A DNA stretch of 39,619 nt, from positions 74,896 through 114,514 of the forward strand of contig CAINUX010000022.1 of NCBI GenBank assembly GCA_903853895.1. The letters are read 5' to 3'. Shown piece by piece: positions 1 through 8,259 of this stretch. The notes under the pieces were generated by a model, which saw only the letters and a list, made by a program, of their open reading frames with translations, searched no databases and was not told the origin of the DNA. Positions within the stretch are counted from its first letter, which is position 1. Every line of letters begins with the position of its first letter. The stretch is from an uncultured beta proteobacterium. GTDB lineage: Bacteria > Pseudomonadota > Gammaproteobacteria > Burkholderiales > Burkholderiaceae_C. Both the position numbers and the translations under genes were made by a program.

Positions 1-350
1 CGCTGTGCCCGCAACAAAGCGGCCTGTACGTCAAGAGCGGCACCGTCAATACTGCGCCCTTCTTCAAACTCCAAAGTCAGTGATGTACTTCCCAGCGTGC
101 TGGTAGAACTGATGACCGCCAAACCTGGAATGGTCTGAAACTGTTTTTCCAATGGCAAAGCCACAGACGTCGCCATCGTTTCCGGATTGGCACCCGGCAA
201 TCCGGCAAACACATTGATCACCGGTGTGTCATAACTCGGCAACGCAGCCACCGGAATACTTCGATAGCCGATCACACCAGTCAGCACGATTGCCAGATTC
301 AGCAATACCGTCATGACCGGACGGCGAATGAAGAGTTCTGAGAGATTCAT
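1..350 (-). CDS. RND efflux permease, N-terminal part (cut by window edge)
   Basis: This is the start of an inner-membrane RND transporter of the AcrB/MdtB family, which exports drugs or metals by proton antiport together with a periplasmic adaptor and an outer-membrane channel. The first residues are MNLSELFIRRPVMTVLLNLA, the usual RND opening: a short cytoplasmic amphipathic stretch with the RRPV motif, then the first membrane helix. A stretch ending in LPSYDTPVI and then PGANPETMATSVALPLEKQ follows, as at the start of the porter domain. The start is fixed by an ATGA overlap with the stop of the adaptor gene, so the two are translationally coupled. Only about 116 codons are inside the window. 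Substrate cannot be inferred. Confidence 0.9.
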   Translation of the reverse strand, partial: MNLSELFIRRPVMTVLLNLAIVLTGVIGYRSIPVAALPSYDTPVINVFAGLPGANPETMATSVALPLEKQFQTIPGLAVISSTSTLGSTSLTLEFEEGRSIDGAALDVQAALLRAQ

Positions 351-1552
351 GATGCAGCTGAAGCAGCAGACGCAACGGGTGCAGCAGGGCGAGCGGGAGC
401 GGCTTGGGCAGCAGTACGCTCCACCAACGGCGAGTCGGGTCGCAGGTTTTGACGGCCCTCCACGACAACTCTATCCCCGGACGCAATACCCCCAACCGCA
501 GAGAACTCGCCTTCTGACGCCAACACTTTGACCGGACGCAAAACTGCCTTGCCCTTGTCAGACAGGTAAACAATGGGTCCCCGTGCACTTTGGACAATGG
601 CTGTAGTCGGAATCACGACAGCACCCTTCAAGGTTTGAGAAACCAACGCGACCTTGACAAAGGCTCCAGGCCAGAGTTTGGCCTCACGGTTCTCAAAACG
701 TGCTCTGACCTTGATGGTTCCAGTTGCAGCATCCACCGCGCTGTCCACGAACTGCAAGCGGCCATTGACAGTGTTTCTTGCATCCCCCAATTTGGCGCTG
801 ACTGCTGCTCCACCTGACTTTAGGCCGGCCAGCACCGCATCCAGATTGCGCTGCGGCAAACTGAAACTGATATTGATAGGATCAAGCTGGGTGATGGTGA
901 CCAGCACTGTTTGATTGGCCTGCACGGCGGTACCCGGGTAAATACTGACGGCACCCAGGCGACCAGCGCCGGCGGCTCGCACACTGTTGTACGACAGCGC
1001 CAACTGCGCCGCGTCGAGCGCAGCACGGTCGGCGACCAGATTGGCCAACTGCGCATCCACCTGAGCCTGGTTGGAGTCCAAGGCGCCCTGTGAAATGAAT
1101 CCCTGGGCCAGCAGATCACGGCTGCGCGCCAGTTGTCGTTGTGCATCGGCAAGCACCGCCTGGTCTTTCACCATTTGCGCCCGAACCTTCGCAACGTTAG
1201 CTTCGTCCGCACGACCGTCCAGCGTAAACAATAATTCACCGGTTCTTACAAACTGACCCTCTTTGACATGCACTTGTTTGACCAGACTATTGGTCTGCGG
1301 CTTGACGTCCACGCTGGAAAGTGGCGTGACTGTTCCAATGGCTTCCAGTGCCACTTCAAAATCCCGTTGGACGGCAACCGACGTGGTAACCGATATCGGC
1401 TGCCCGGTCGCACGCCCTGTTGCGGCGGGAGCACTCGCAGCGCCGGCAGCTGGCGTGGGTCCGGGATCGGCCTTATTTCCACACGCAGCCAATAACAAGG
1501 GAGCCGCGATAGCAACCAGCGACAGCGGAGTCAACAGAGCTTTTATATTCAT
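347..1552 (-). CDS. RND efflux periplasmic adaptor lipoprotein (AcrA/MdtA family)
   Basis: This 401-residue membrane fusion protein links the RND permease encoded immediately downstream to an outer-membrane channel. The N-terminus is a lipoprotein signal with lipobox LLAAC, Cys24 being the lipidation site. Then come a lipoyl/barrel-sandwich half (VDVKPQTNSLVKQVHVKEG), a long alpha-hairpin rich in Gln and Ala (about residues 115-190), the second lipoyl half and a beta-barrel (ITQLDPINISFSLPQ), and a membrane-proximal domain ending near residue 375. The last 30 residues are a low-complexity Ala/Pro tail. It follows rnhA by 14 bp on the same strand. No outer-membrane factor gene is visible, though one could lie left of the window. 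Confidence 0.93.
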   Translation of the reverse strand: MNIKALLTPLSLVAIAAPLLLAACGNKADPGPTPAAGAASAPAATGRATGQPISVTTSVAVQRDFEVALEAIGTVTPLSSVDVKPQTNSLVKQVHVKEGQFVRTGELLFTLDGRADEANVAKVRAQMVKDQAVLADAQRQLARSRDLLAQGFISQGALDSNQAQVDAQLANLVADRAALDAAQLALSYNSVRAAGAGRLGAVSIYPGTAVQANQTVLVTITQLDPINISFSLPQRNLDAVLAGLKSGGAAVSAKLGDARNTVNGRLQFVDSAVDAATGTIKVRARFENREAKLWPGAFVKVALVSQTLKGAVVIPTTAIVQSARGPIVYLSDKGKAVLRPVKVLASEGEFSAVGGIASGDRVVVEGRQNLRPDSPLVERTAAQAAPARPAAPVASAASAAS

Positions 1553-1566
1553 GGTGAAGCAGATTA

Positions 1567-2043
1567 TCAGCGGCCAACCTGATCGGTGGGTACCACGCGT
1601 CGCAATGCCACCTCGACCCCCCGGTTGGCCAACGCATCGGCGCGCTCATTGCCTGGGTCGCCAGCATGGCCCTTGACCCAGCGCCAGTCTATCTGGTGCC
1701 CACTTTGTGCAACCAATTGGTCGAGCTGCTGCCACAGATCCACATTCTTGACGGGTTGCTTGGCCGCGGTTTTCCAGCCCTTGGCTTTCCAGCCCACCAA
1801 CCATTCAGTAATGCCTTTGAGCACGTACTGGCTGTCCAGATGCAGGGTCACTGTGCAGGGTCGCTTGAGGGCGAGCAGTGCCTGGATCACTGCCAACATT
1901 TCCATGCGGTTATTGGTAGTGCCCATCTCTCCGCCAAAAAGTTCTTTTTCTGAACCATCAGGTGAGCGCAACAAAGCGCCCCAGCCACCGGGTCCCGGAT
2001 TGCCTTTGCACGCTCCATCGGTGTAGATCACAACTTCATTCAA
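1567..2043 (-). CDS. rnhA: Ribonuclease HI
   Basis: RNase HI cuts the RNA strand of RNA-DNA hybrids, removing R-loops and primers in the cytoplasm. The 158-residue length is normal. The catalytic acids are in place: Asp9 in [18 protein letters not shown], Glu48 in TNNRMEML, Asp70 in LHLDSQYV, and Asp136 in [13 protein letters not shown], with the flexible-loop His126 in VKGHAGDP. It lies between a SAM methyltransferase gene (24-bp gap) and the efflux adaptor, all on the minus strand. A methyltransferase-rnhA pairing is familiar in proteobacteria, while the following efflux genes look unrelated in function. Confidence 0.97.
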   Translation of the reverse strand: MNEVVIYTDGACKGNPGPGGWGALLRSPDGSEKELFGGEMGTTNNRMEMLAVIQALLALKRPCTVTLHLDSQYVLKGITEWLVGWKAKGWKTAAKQPVKNVDLWQQLDQLVAQSGHQIDWRWVKGHAGDPGNERADALANRGVEVALRRVVPTDQVGR

Positions 2044-2067
2044 ACGTTTGTCTCCATTGCAGATAAA

Positions 2068-2838
2068 TCAATTGTCATGCGCACGATTGGCCACCGACAC
2101 CGACTTGCCAGCGCCCGCCGGGACCGTCTTCCATGCCGGCCCCATCAGACGCACTCCGCGGACGCGCTTGACGGCCACCAGAAAATACGCTGCGCCAAAT
2201 ATCGGCCACCAACGCGCGCCCGCTTTGTCCATCCACTCCATCCGCTGGAGCCATTTGTCACTGGCCACTCCGGGCCGGTAGCAGCCAAAGTCACCCACCT
2301 CGACTTCAAACCCCAGCAAGCGCAGCCAGTCACGCAGCCGCCAGTAGCCAATGAACTCGCCGCCATCAGGCAAAAACAGACTGCCAAAACCGAGCCTTCG
2401 ATACAAATGGCCCCGCTTTTGCGCCAAGCCCCACAAGCTTGCAGGGTTGAGCCCACAAATCACGACCCGTCCCTCTGGCACCAGCACGCGCTCTACCTCC
2501 CGCAACGCGGAATGGGGGTCCGAACTGAACTCTAAGGTGTGCGGCAACAGCACCAGATCCAGACTGCTGGCCGGAAACGGCAACGCCGAAAAGTCGCATA
2601 GGAGTGTGGGCTGTTTGACAGGACCCAGAGCGGCATCGGGCAATTGCTCACTGGCCAGCCATTGGTGGGGCATTCGGTTGGCCTGCAGACCGTCCAGCTC
2701 CGGAACACCCAGTTGCAACGCATGGTAGCCAAAGATGTCGACCACGGCAGCATCCACGCGCAAGCGCTCCCACTCCAGCAGGTAACGCCCTGCAGGAGTC
2801 TGGAACCAGTCATGCATACCTATAATTTGTTTGCTCAT
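2068..2838 (-). CDS. Class I SAM-dependent methyltransferase
   Basis: This is a type-11-like methyltransferase of about 256 residues. The central part shows the Rossmann pattern: LLCDFSALPFPASSLDLVLL (motif around the acidic loop), HTLEFSSDPHSALREVERVL, then VPEGRVVICGLNPASLWG. The glycine-rich first motif is weak, as in this subfamily encoded next to rnhA and opposite gloB. Substrate is unknown. Start choice is uncertain: ATG at 2838 gives MSKQIIGMHDWF, and ATG at 2817 gives MHDWFQTPAG. Neither has a clear Shine-Dalgarno. With the 2838 start, its ATG and that of divergent gloB share one CATG. Confidence 0.82.
   Translation of the reverse strand: MSKQIIGMHDWFQTPAGRYLLEWERLRVDAAVVDIFGYHALQLGVPELDGLQANRMPHQWLASEQLPDAALGPVKQPTLLCDFSALPFPASSLDLVLLPHTLEFSSDPHSALREVERVLVPEGRVVICGLNPASLWGLAQKRGHLYRRLGFGSLFLPDGGEFIGYWRLRDWLRLLGFEVEVGDFGCYRPGVASDKWLQRMEWMDKAGARWWPIFGAAYFLVAVKRVRGVRLMGPAWKTVPAGAGKSVSVANRAHDN
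2821..2826 (+). promoter_or_regulatory. Possible -10 box for gloB
   Basis: A perfect TATAAT lies 11 bp before the gloB ATG at 2837 and inside the 5' end of the opposite-strand methyltransferase gene. A matching -35 is poor (about TCTGGA near 2799). If it is used, the gloB transcript would have a leader of only a few bases and be nearly leaderless, in keeping with the lack of a visible ribosome binding site. This is an inference from sequence only. Confidence 0.35.
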
Positions 2839-3607
2839 GAAGTTAATACCGCTACCCGCATTTGACGACAACTACATCTGGATGCTCCACGATGGGCACA
2901 GGGCGTTGGTAGTAGACCCAGGTGACGCTCAGCCCGTTCTTCAGGCTTTGCAACACGAGGGCGTGCAATTGCAGGGCATTTTAGTCACGCACCACCATGG
3001 CGACCACACTGGAGGGATTGATACCTTGCGCCACGCCACCGGTGCATCCGTATTTGGCCCCGCTCTGGAACCCATGCCCGAGCCCCTGCAACGGCTGCGT
3101 GGAGGCGACACCGCAGAGCTCTTGGGTTTGAAATTCCGGGTGCTGGATGTGCCCGGTCACACGGCGGGCCATATCGCCTATTTTTGCGAGATCGAAGGCG
3201 AGGCACCGATCCTTTTTTGTGGCGACACCCTTTTCAGCGGCGGCTGTGGCCGACTGTTTGAAGGAACCGCACAGCAAATGCTGTTGTCGCTATCCGCGCT
3301 GGGCGCCTTGCCAGGCCCAACTCGCGTATGCTGTGCCCATGAATACACCCTGAGCAACCTGAAGTTTGCCCTGGAAGTGGAACCCGACAACCCGCGCCTC
3401 GTGGCGTATAACGCCGCCTGCCAAGCCCTGCGCATGCAAAATCAACCCACGCTGCCTTCCAGCATAGCGACAGAACGCCAGATCAATCCGTTCTTGCGCA
3501 GTGACCAACCCACCATCGCCGCATCGGCCGGTCGGTTTGATGCGGCAGGCCTTGCGCTCAACGGAGCGTTTGCCACGCTGCGTCAATGGAAAAACCAATA
3601 CCGATGA
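2837..3607 (+). CDS. gloB: Hydroxyacylglutathione hydrolase (glyoxalase II)
   Basis: Glyoxalase II hydrolyses S-lactoylglutathione to lactate and glutathione, the second step of methylglyoxal detoxification in the cytoplasm. The metallo-beta-lactamase motif THHHGDH is at residues 51-57, supplying His52, His54, Asp56 and His57 as metal ligands. Further ligands are in VPGHTAGH, FCGDTLFSGGCGRLFEGT and CAHEYTLSNLKFA. The length of 256 residues is typical. I start at ATG 2837 (MKLIPLPAFDDNYIW), the family's usual N-terminus, rather than the TTG six bases earlier. Its stop overlaps the mltD start (ATGA), so the two genes form an operon. Confidence 0.96.
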   Translation: MKLIPLPAFDDNYIWMLHDGHRALVVDPGDAQPVLQALQHEGVQLQGILVTHHHGDHTGGIDTLRHATGASVFGPALEPMPEPLQRLRGGDTAELLGLKFRVLDVPGHTAGHIAYFCEIEGEAPILFCGDTLFSGGCGRLFEGTAQQMLLSLSALGALPGPTRVCCAHEYTLSNLKFALEVEPDNPRLVAYNAACQALRMQNQPTLPSSIATERQINPFLRSDQPTIAASAGRFDAAGLALNGAFATLRQWKNQYR

Positions 3608-5169
3608 ATGTAATCAAGCTCTTTGGCATCGTTGCGCTGCTGACACTCACAGCCTGTGCGACTACCGAACCCGCCAGCAGTAGCCACAGCAACGTCCCGG
3701 CCAATGATGGCCCGGGCATCACGCTGCAACCCAGCCGCGAAATGGGCATGCGGCCACCAGTGGTCGGCCGCCCAGCCTACAGCGGTGCGTCCTCCGCTCA
3801 TCCACCACTCGCCCCCATTGATGCACAGCACACTTCATCCCGAACCGTAACGCCCCTGGCTGCGCCGGTTGATCTGTGGGACCGCATCCGCCGCGGCTAT
3901 GCCATGCCGGATCTGGACAGTGACCTGGTGCGTGACCGTGAACAGTGGTATGTCACGCGCCCCGACTACATCTATCGCATGACCGAGCGGTCCAAGAAGT
4001 ACCTTTTCCATGTTGTTGAAGAGCTGGAACTGCGCAATATGCCAACGGAGCTGGCGCTGCTGCCTTTCATCGAAAGCGCGTTCAACCCACAAGCCGTGTC
4101 AAGCGCCAAGGCAGCAGGCATGTGGCAGTTCATGCCCGCAACCGGCAAATATTTTGAACTCAAGCAGAACGCGTTCCGGGACGACCGACGCGATGTGCTG
4201 GCCTCCACCCGCGCGGCGCTGGACTACTTGCAAAAACTCCATGGCATGTTTGGTGATTGGCACCTGGCGCTTGCCGCCTACAACTGGGGGGAAGGAAGCG
4301 TGGGGCGCGCCATTGCCAAGAATCAGCGCGCAGGGCAGCCGCTGGGCTATCCGGACCTGAACATGCCGATGGAAACACGCCTGTATGTGCCCAAGTTGCA
4401 AGCTGTCAAGAACATCGTGGCCCGCCCAGAGTTGTTCAACTCCAAACTACCTTTGATCGAAAACCACCCTTACTTCCAGTCGGTCACCATCCACCGCGAT
4501 ATCGACGTGGCGCTGGCCGCACGACTGGCAGAGGTACCACTGGACGACTTCAAGGCGCTCAACCCTTCCATCAACCGTCCGGTCATCATGGCGGCCGGCA
4601 CTCCGCAGGTCTTGCTGCCCTGGGACAATGCCGAAGTCTTCCAGAGCAACCTGGAGTCGTACGGCGGTGGGCGCCTTGCCAGCTGGACCGTGTGGGTCGC
4701 ACCCACCACCATGCGGCCAGCGGATGCCGCCAAGCGTGTGGGCATGAGCGAAGCGGATTTCAGGGCGGTCAATGCCATTCCACCCCGGGTGGTAATCAAA
4801 GCCGGGTCGTCACTTCTGGTGCCACGGTCCAACACCATGAGCCAGGATGTGGCGGTCAAGGTGGCGGACAACGGACAGCTGTCACTGGCGCCGGAAGTCG
4901 TACTCAAACGGACGCTAGTCAAGGCAGGCAAGGCTGAGAATGTGGCCACCATTGCCCGCAAATACCGTGTCAATGCCGATCAAGTGGCACAGTGGAACAA
5001 GGTGGGTATGTCCGCCAGCTTCAAACCGGGGCAGCAAGTCGTCCTGTTTTTGGCACCGGCCCCATCCAAGCGCAGTAGCAGTAGTGGTACACGGACGGCA
5101 TCCCGCAAGGCAGCGCCAAATCGCGCCGTCAGGGGCCGCGCGCCCGTTACCCGTGTTGCAAAGCGTTAA
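3604..5169 (+). CDS. mltD: Membrane-bound lytic murein transglycosylase D
   Basis: This lipoprotein cleaves peptidoglycan glycan strands between MurNAc and GlcNAc, forming 1,6-anhydroMurNAc, in the periplasm. The ATG at 3604 overlaps the gloB stop and gives a short lipoprotein signal ending in LTLTAC, Cys18 being lipidated. An ATG 18 bp upstream is in frame but adds a non-signal extension. The lysozyme-like GH23 domain runs from about residue 125 to 290, with catalytic Glu157 in PFIESAFNP and the AAGMWQFMPATGKYF motif. C-terminal LysM-type segments (for example VATIARKYRVNADQVAQWN) and a basic Ser/Arg-rich tail suit glycan binding. Length is 521 residues. Confidence 0.93.
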   Translation: MNVIKLFGIVALLTLTACATTEPASSSHSNVPANDGPGITLQPSREMGMRPPVVGRPAYSGASSAHPPLAPIDAQHTSSRTVTPLAAPVDLWDRIRRGYAMPDLDSDLVRDREQWYVTRPDYIYRMTERSKKYLFHVVEELELRNMPTELALLPFIESAFNPQAVSSAKAAGMWQFMPATGKYFELKQNAFRDDRRDVLASTRAALDYLQKLHGMFGDWHLALAAYNWGEGSVGRAIAKNQRAGQPLGYPDLNMPMETRLYVPKLQAVKNIVARPELFNSKLPLIENHPYFQSVTIHRDIDVALAARLAEVPLDDFKALNPSINRPVIMAAGTPQVLLPWDNAEVFQSNLESYGGGRLASWTVWVAPTTMRPADAAKRVGMSEADFRAVNAIPPRVVIKAGSSLLVPRSNTMSQDVAVKVADNGQLSLAPEVVLKRTLVKAGKAENVATIARKYRVNADQVAQWNKVGMSASFKPGQQVVLFLAPAPSKRSSSSGTRTASRKAAPNRAVRGRAPVTRVAKR

Positions 5170-5222
5170 TACATGTTGGCCACATTGACCGCAAACGCTG
5201 CCATCCAGGCAACGTCACAGCT

Positions 5223-5819
5223 TTAGCGCCGGTCGACCAGGGCATGGGCGATAGTGCCCAGGTCCACATACTCCAGTTCACTACCGGCCGGCACGCCACG
5301 CGCCAAGCGGGTCACACCCAAGCCTCGGGCCTTGAGCGCTTCACTGATCACATGTGCGGTGGCCTCGCCTTCGGCCGTGAAATTGGTGGCCAGGATGAGC
5401 TCTTGCACTTCACCATCGAGCGCGCGGTCAAAGAGCTTTTTCAAACCAATGTCGTGCGGACCAATGCCATCGAGCGGACTGAGCTTGCCCATCAACACAA
5501 AATACAAGCCGCGGTAGGCGCCCGTGCGTTCCAGTGCCGACTGATCAGCTGGTGTTTCCACCACGCACAGCTTACTGTGGTCGCGGCGCGGGTCCAGGCA
5601 GGTGGCACACACTGCGCCTTCGGTAAACGTGTGGCAGCGCTCACAGTGCCGTGTATTGCTCACGGCCTGCTCCAGCGCCCTGGCGAGCGTCTGCGCACCT
5701 CCACGGTCATGCTGCAGCAAGTGAAACGCCATGCGCTGGGCAGACTTGACACCCACGCCCGGCAAGCGCTTGAGCGCCTGGATGAGTACGTCCAGCGAAT
5801 TGGAATCAGCCACCCACAA
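5223..5819 (-). CDS. recR: Recombination protein RecR
   Basis: RecR acts with RecO and RecF to load RecA at single-strand gaps. The protein shows an N-terminal helix-hairpin-helix ([21 protein letters not shown]), a four-cysteine zinc finger (Cys59, 62, 71 and 74 in the numbering from 5819) and a Toprim domain ([19 protein letters not shown], then [11 protein letters not shown]). At about 198 residues it is standard. There is no ATG: the start is TTG at 5819 or GTG at 5813, both directly after the ybaB stop. It is the last gene of the dnaX-ybaB-recR operon and converges on mltD. Confidence 0.96.
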   Translation of the reverse strand: MWVADSNSLDVLIQALKRLPGVGVKSAQRMAFHLLQHDRGGAQTLARALEQAVSNTRHCERCHTFTEGAVCATCLDPRRDHSKLCVVETPADQSALERTGAYRGLYFVLMGKLSPLDGIGPHDIGLKKLFDRALDGEVQELILATNFTAEGEATAHVISEALKARGLGVTRLARGVPAGSELEYVDLGTIAHALVDRR

Positions 5820-5823
5820 GATC

Positions 5824-6156
5824 TCAGAATGGGAATTTCATGCCGCCGGGTAAGCCCGGCATTCCGGCGGTGAGCTTTCCCATTTTTTCGCTGGACGTGT
5901 CTTCGGCCTTGCGCACCGCTGCATTGAACGCCGCAGCCACCAGGTCTTCCAGCATGTCCTTGTCGTCGGCCAGCAGGCTTGGGTCGATGGTGACGCGCTT
6001 CACGTCATGCTTGCAAGTCATGGTGACCTTGACCAGCCCAGCGCCGGACTCACCGGTCACTTCGATATTGCCCAGTTCGTCCTGGGCCTTCTTCATGTTG
6101 TCCTGCATGGCCTGGGCTTGCTTCATCAGGCCGGCAAGTTGTCCTTTGTTGAACAT
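5824..6156 (-). CDS. ybaB: Nucleoid-associated protein YbaB/EbfC
   Basis: This 110-residue protein of the YbaB/EbfC family forms dimers that bind DNA and the nucleoid. Recognisable features are the N-terminal [20 protein letters not shown] coiled helix, the central beta segment ([21 protein letters not shown]) and the helix [19 protein letters not shown], followed by a Gly/Met/Pro-rich tail. It lies between dnaX (21-bp gap) and recR (stop and start nearly touching), the classic proteobacterial order, and is probably co-transcribed with both. Confidence 0.96.
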   Translation of the reverse strand: MFNKGQLAGLMKQAQAMQDNMKKAQDELGNIEVTGESGAGLVKVTMTCKHDVKRVTIDPSLLADDKDMLEDLVAAAFNAAVRKAEDTSSEKMGKLTAGMPGLPGGMKFPF

Positions 6157-6177
6157 GGGGTTCCTTTTAGTTAATTC

Positions 6178-8157
6178 TCAAAGTGGCTTGATCGAGCCAG
6201 GCACGATTTTCGCGCCAAAGTCCCGCATCATGGCCTGCACAAACGGTGCGTCAAAAATAATCTTTTCTGCGGCAAGCTGCTTCTCGGCCGATGCCGCCGT
6301 GTTGCGCCGCGCCGGGCAATCCGCCACGCGACCAATTTCCACGACCAACTTGACCGCGTAACCGGCATTCTGCAGCGCGGCCGTCAGACGGTCGCGGCTG
6401 CCACTCTGGTTCAAGGACTCACGCTCGACCCGCAAAATCCATTGGTCGGTATCGCGCGCCACCAGCTGGGACTGCAACGCCAGTTCCCGCACCATGGCGT
6501 TGATGGCCTCCGCCTTGATCAGCTGTTGCACCGTAGCGTGCCAGAAGTCGCCTTCCTCGGTGGGCACCAGCACGGGCGCACCCTGCTGTGCCGTCACATC
6601 AGAGCGCGACTCGGCCTGCGTGCGCACCGGAACCGCTACAACTTTCGTAGCAGGCTGCACAAATTCCACGAGGGCTAGCGGCTCATTTAGCTCCAACTCA
6701 TCCAGAAATTCAGCATCCATCGCCGCGTCGGCCGACTCAGCATGCGTGCCGGGTCTGGCGGACTCCCGCACGACCAACTGCTGGCCCGGGGGCGGCACAG
6801 TGGCGGATACCTGCATCGGTAGCGGTGCCGACGCCTGGGGATCATCCTCCCAGGGTTGCACGACCGGCGTTCTGCTGTTGGCTACGACTGGCTGTGCCTG
6901 TGCGGACGACTTGGCCACTGGAGTGGGCGCCACGGCCACCGCTGGTGCGGCAATCAATGCAGGTCTAGCCGACTGCACAGGCGCCGGAGCAGTCCTATTT
7001 AGAGTTTTTTTTTCAGCCAATGCCGCAGCGCCTTGGGGCTTGAACGCCAACAAGCGCAGAAGCACCATGGTCAGAGCAGCGTACTCGTCGGGGGCCAGGC
7101 CCAGGTCGGCACGGCCGTGCAGGCAAATGCTGTACAGCAACTGGGTTTCATCGACTGGCATCAGCGCTGCCAGACGGGCGGTGTCGGCTGCCTCGGGGTC
7201 GCTATCATCATCGCCTGCCCCGCCGCCCTGGGAGTTGGCACCTTTCTCCATGACTTGCATCACCGCCATGCGTTGCAGCACGGTGGCCATTTCTTCCAGC
7301 GTGGAGGCTGCGCTCAGGCCATTCAGACGCAGGGTCTCAGAGGTCTCGACCACGGTCTTGCCGTCACCCAGCGCCAACGCCTCAATCAGGCGGAATACAT
7401 AGGAACGGTCCACGCTGCCCAGCATCTGGCGCACCGTAGCCTCCTGCAATTGGCCTGAGCCAAAGGCAATGGCTTGGTCAGTGAGCGACAGCGCGTCACG
7501 CATGGAGCCACGTGCCGCGCGGGCCAGCAGGCGCAGGGCCTGCACCTCAGAACTGACCTGCTCCACCGCCAGCACCTTGGCCAGGTGTTCACGGATGGTC
7601 TCGGGCGCCATGGGCCGCAGGTTGAACTGCAGGCAGCGCGACAGAACGGTAACCGGCACCTTTTGCGGGTCGGTCGTAGCGAGCACAAATTTCAGGTATT
7701 CGGGCGGCTCTTCCAGCGTCTTCAACATGGCGTTGAAGGCCGTGTTGGTGAGCATGTGCACCTCGTCGATCATGAATACCTTGAAGCGCCCCTGCACCGG
7801 CTTGTAAACCGCTTGCTCCAAGAGGGCCTGCACCTCGTCAACGCCCCGGTTCGAAGCCGCGTCCAACTCGGTATAGTCGACAAACCGTCCACTATCAATA
7901 TCAGAGCACGCCTGGCATACACCACAAGGGCTAGCGGTGATTCCACCTGTTCCGTCCGGGCCCTGGCAGTTCAATGACTTGGCCAAAATACGGGACACCG
8001 TGGTTTTGCCGACACCGCGCGTACCGGTGAACAGGTAGGCATGGTGCAGGCGCTGGGTGGTCAGCGCATTGGTCAGTGCCTGCACCACGTGGTCCTGCCC
8101 TACCATTTCGGTGAAATTGCGGGGGCGGTACTTGCGGGCGAGCACGAGGTAGGACAT
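6178..8157 (-). CDS. dnaX: DNA polymerase III subunits tau and gamma
   Basis: The tau product (659 residues) is the clamp-loader ATPase that also ties the helicase and polymerase cores together at the replication fork. The AAA+ region has Walker A GTRGVGKT (45-52), zinc cysteines 64, 78, 81 and 84, Walker B with DEVHML (131-136) and the SRC motif (173-175). A Pro/Ala-rich linker (about 385-540) precedes the C-terminal tau domain. A run of nine A residues at codons 382-385 leads straight to stop codons in both other frames, so a gamma form of about 386 residues containing only domains I-III is likely. The linker also contains an in-frame copy of a 57-bp palindromic repeat. Confidence 0.97.
   Translation of the reverse strand: MSYLVLARKYRPRNFTEMVGQDHVVQALTNALTTQRLHHAYLFTGTRGVGKTTVSRILAKSLNCQGPDGTGGITASPCGVCQACSDIDSGRFVDYTELDAASNRGVDEVQALLEQAVYKPVQGRFKVFMIDEVHMLTNTAFNAMLKTLEEPPEYLKFVLATTDPQKVPVTVLSRCLQFNLRPMAPETIREHLAKVLAVEQVSSEVQALRLLARAARGSMRDALSLTDQAIAFGSGQLQEATVRQMLGSVDRSYVFRLIEALALGDGKTVVETSETLRLNGLSAASTLEEMATVLQRMAVMQVMEKGANSQGGGAGDDDSDPEAADTARLAALMPVDETQLLYSICLHGRADLGLAPDEYAALTMVLLRLLAFKPQGAAALAEKKTLNRTAPAPVQSARPALIAAPAVAVAPTPVAKSSAQAQPVVANSRTPVVQPWEDDPQASAPLPMQVSATVPPPGQQLVVRESARPGTHAESADAAMDAEFLDELELNEPLALVEFVQPATKVVAVPVRTQAESRSDVTAQQGAPVLVPTEEGDFWHATVQQLIKAEAINAMVRELALQSQLVARDTDQWILRVERESLNQSGSRDRLTAALQNAGYAVKLVVEIGRVADCPARRNTAASAEKQLAAEKIIFDAPFVQAMMRDFGAKIVPGSIKPL
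6635..6691 (-). repeat. 57-bp palindromic repeat, copy in dnaX (in frame)
   Basis: This copy encodes part of the tau linker, reading NEPLALVEFVQPATKVVAV. Its left end forms a small hairpin with stem GCTAC/GTAGC. The 20-base core ATTCCACGAGGGCTAGCGGC is identical to the copy in addA at 32061-32117, and 42 of 57 bases match overall with no gaps. The stem differs from the addA copy by a compensatory pair (GCTAC/GTAGC versus GCTAT/ATAGC), which argues that the hairpin was under selection or was part of the mobile unit. A third copy is at 30198-30254. Confidence 0.8.
6971..7013 (-). promoter_or_regulatory. Putative programmed slippage site of dnaX (A9 run plus stem-loop)
   Basis: On the coding strand, nine consecutive A residues (7013 down to 7005) sit in GAA AAA AAA ACT. 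A -1 shift, or insertion of one A, reads through AAC TCT AAA to TAG. Loss of one A reads CTC and then TAA. Ten bases after the run comes an inverted repeat GACTGC (6994-6989) / GCAGTC (6976-6971) with a 12-base loop. Slippery A runs in dnaX make the gamma subunit in Escherichia coli (ribosomal frameshift) and Thermus thermophilus (A9, transcriptional slippage). Use of this site here is inferred. Confidence 0.65.
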
Positions 8158-8259
8158 GCGGTGATTCTAAAGGGCAGCAGCCCACGCCACTGGACGAAAG
8201 CCCACTGGGCAACTGGCAGCCCTTGCGATAGACTGAAGTCACGTTCATTTTTTGTCGAT

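Noticed and set aside
5244-5873. A 209-codon plus-strand open frame opposite recR
   Set aside because: RecR zinc-finger and Toprim motifs are complete on the other strand, and the plus-strand translation has no family features.
7924-7942. ACAAGGGCTAGCGG in dnaX, similar to the core of the 57-bp repeat
   Set aside because: Only about 14 bases agree and they encode the conserved zinc-finger stretch TASPCGVC, so chance similarity is more likely than a fourth copy.
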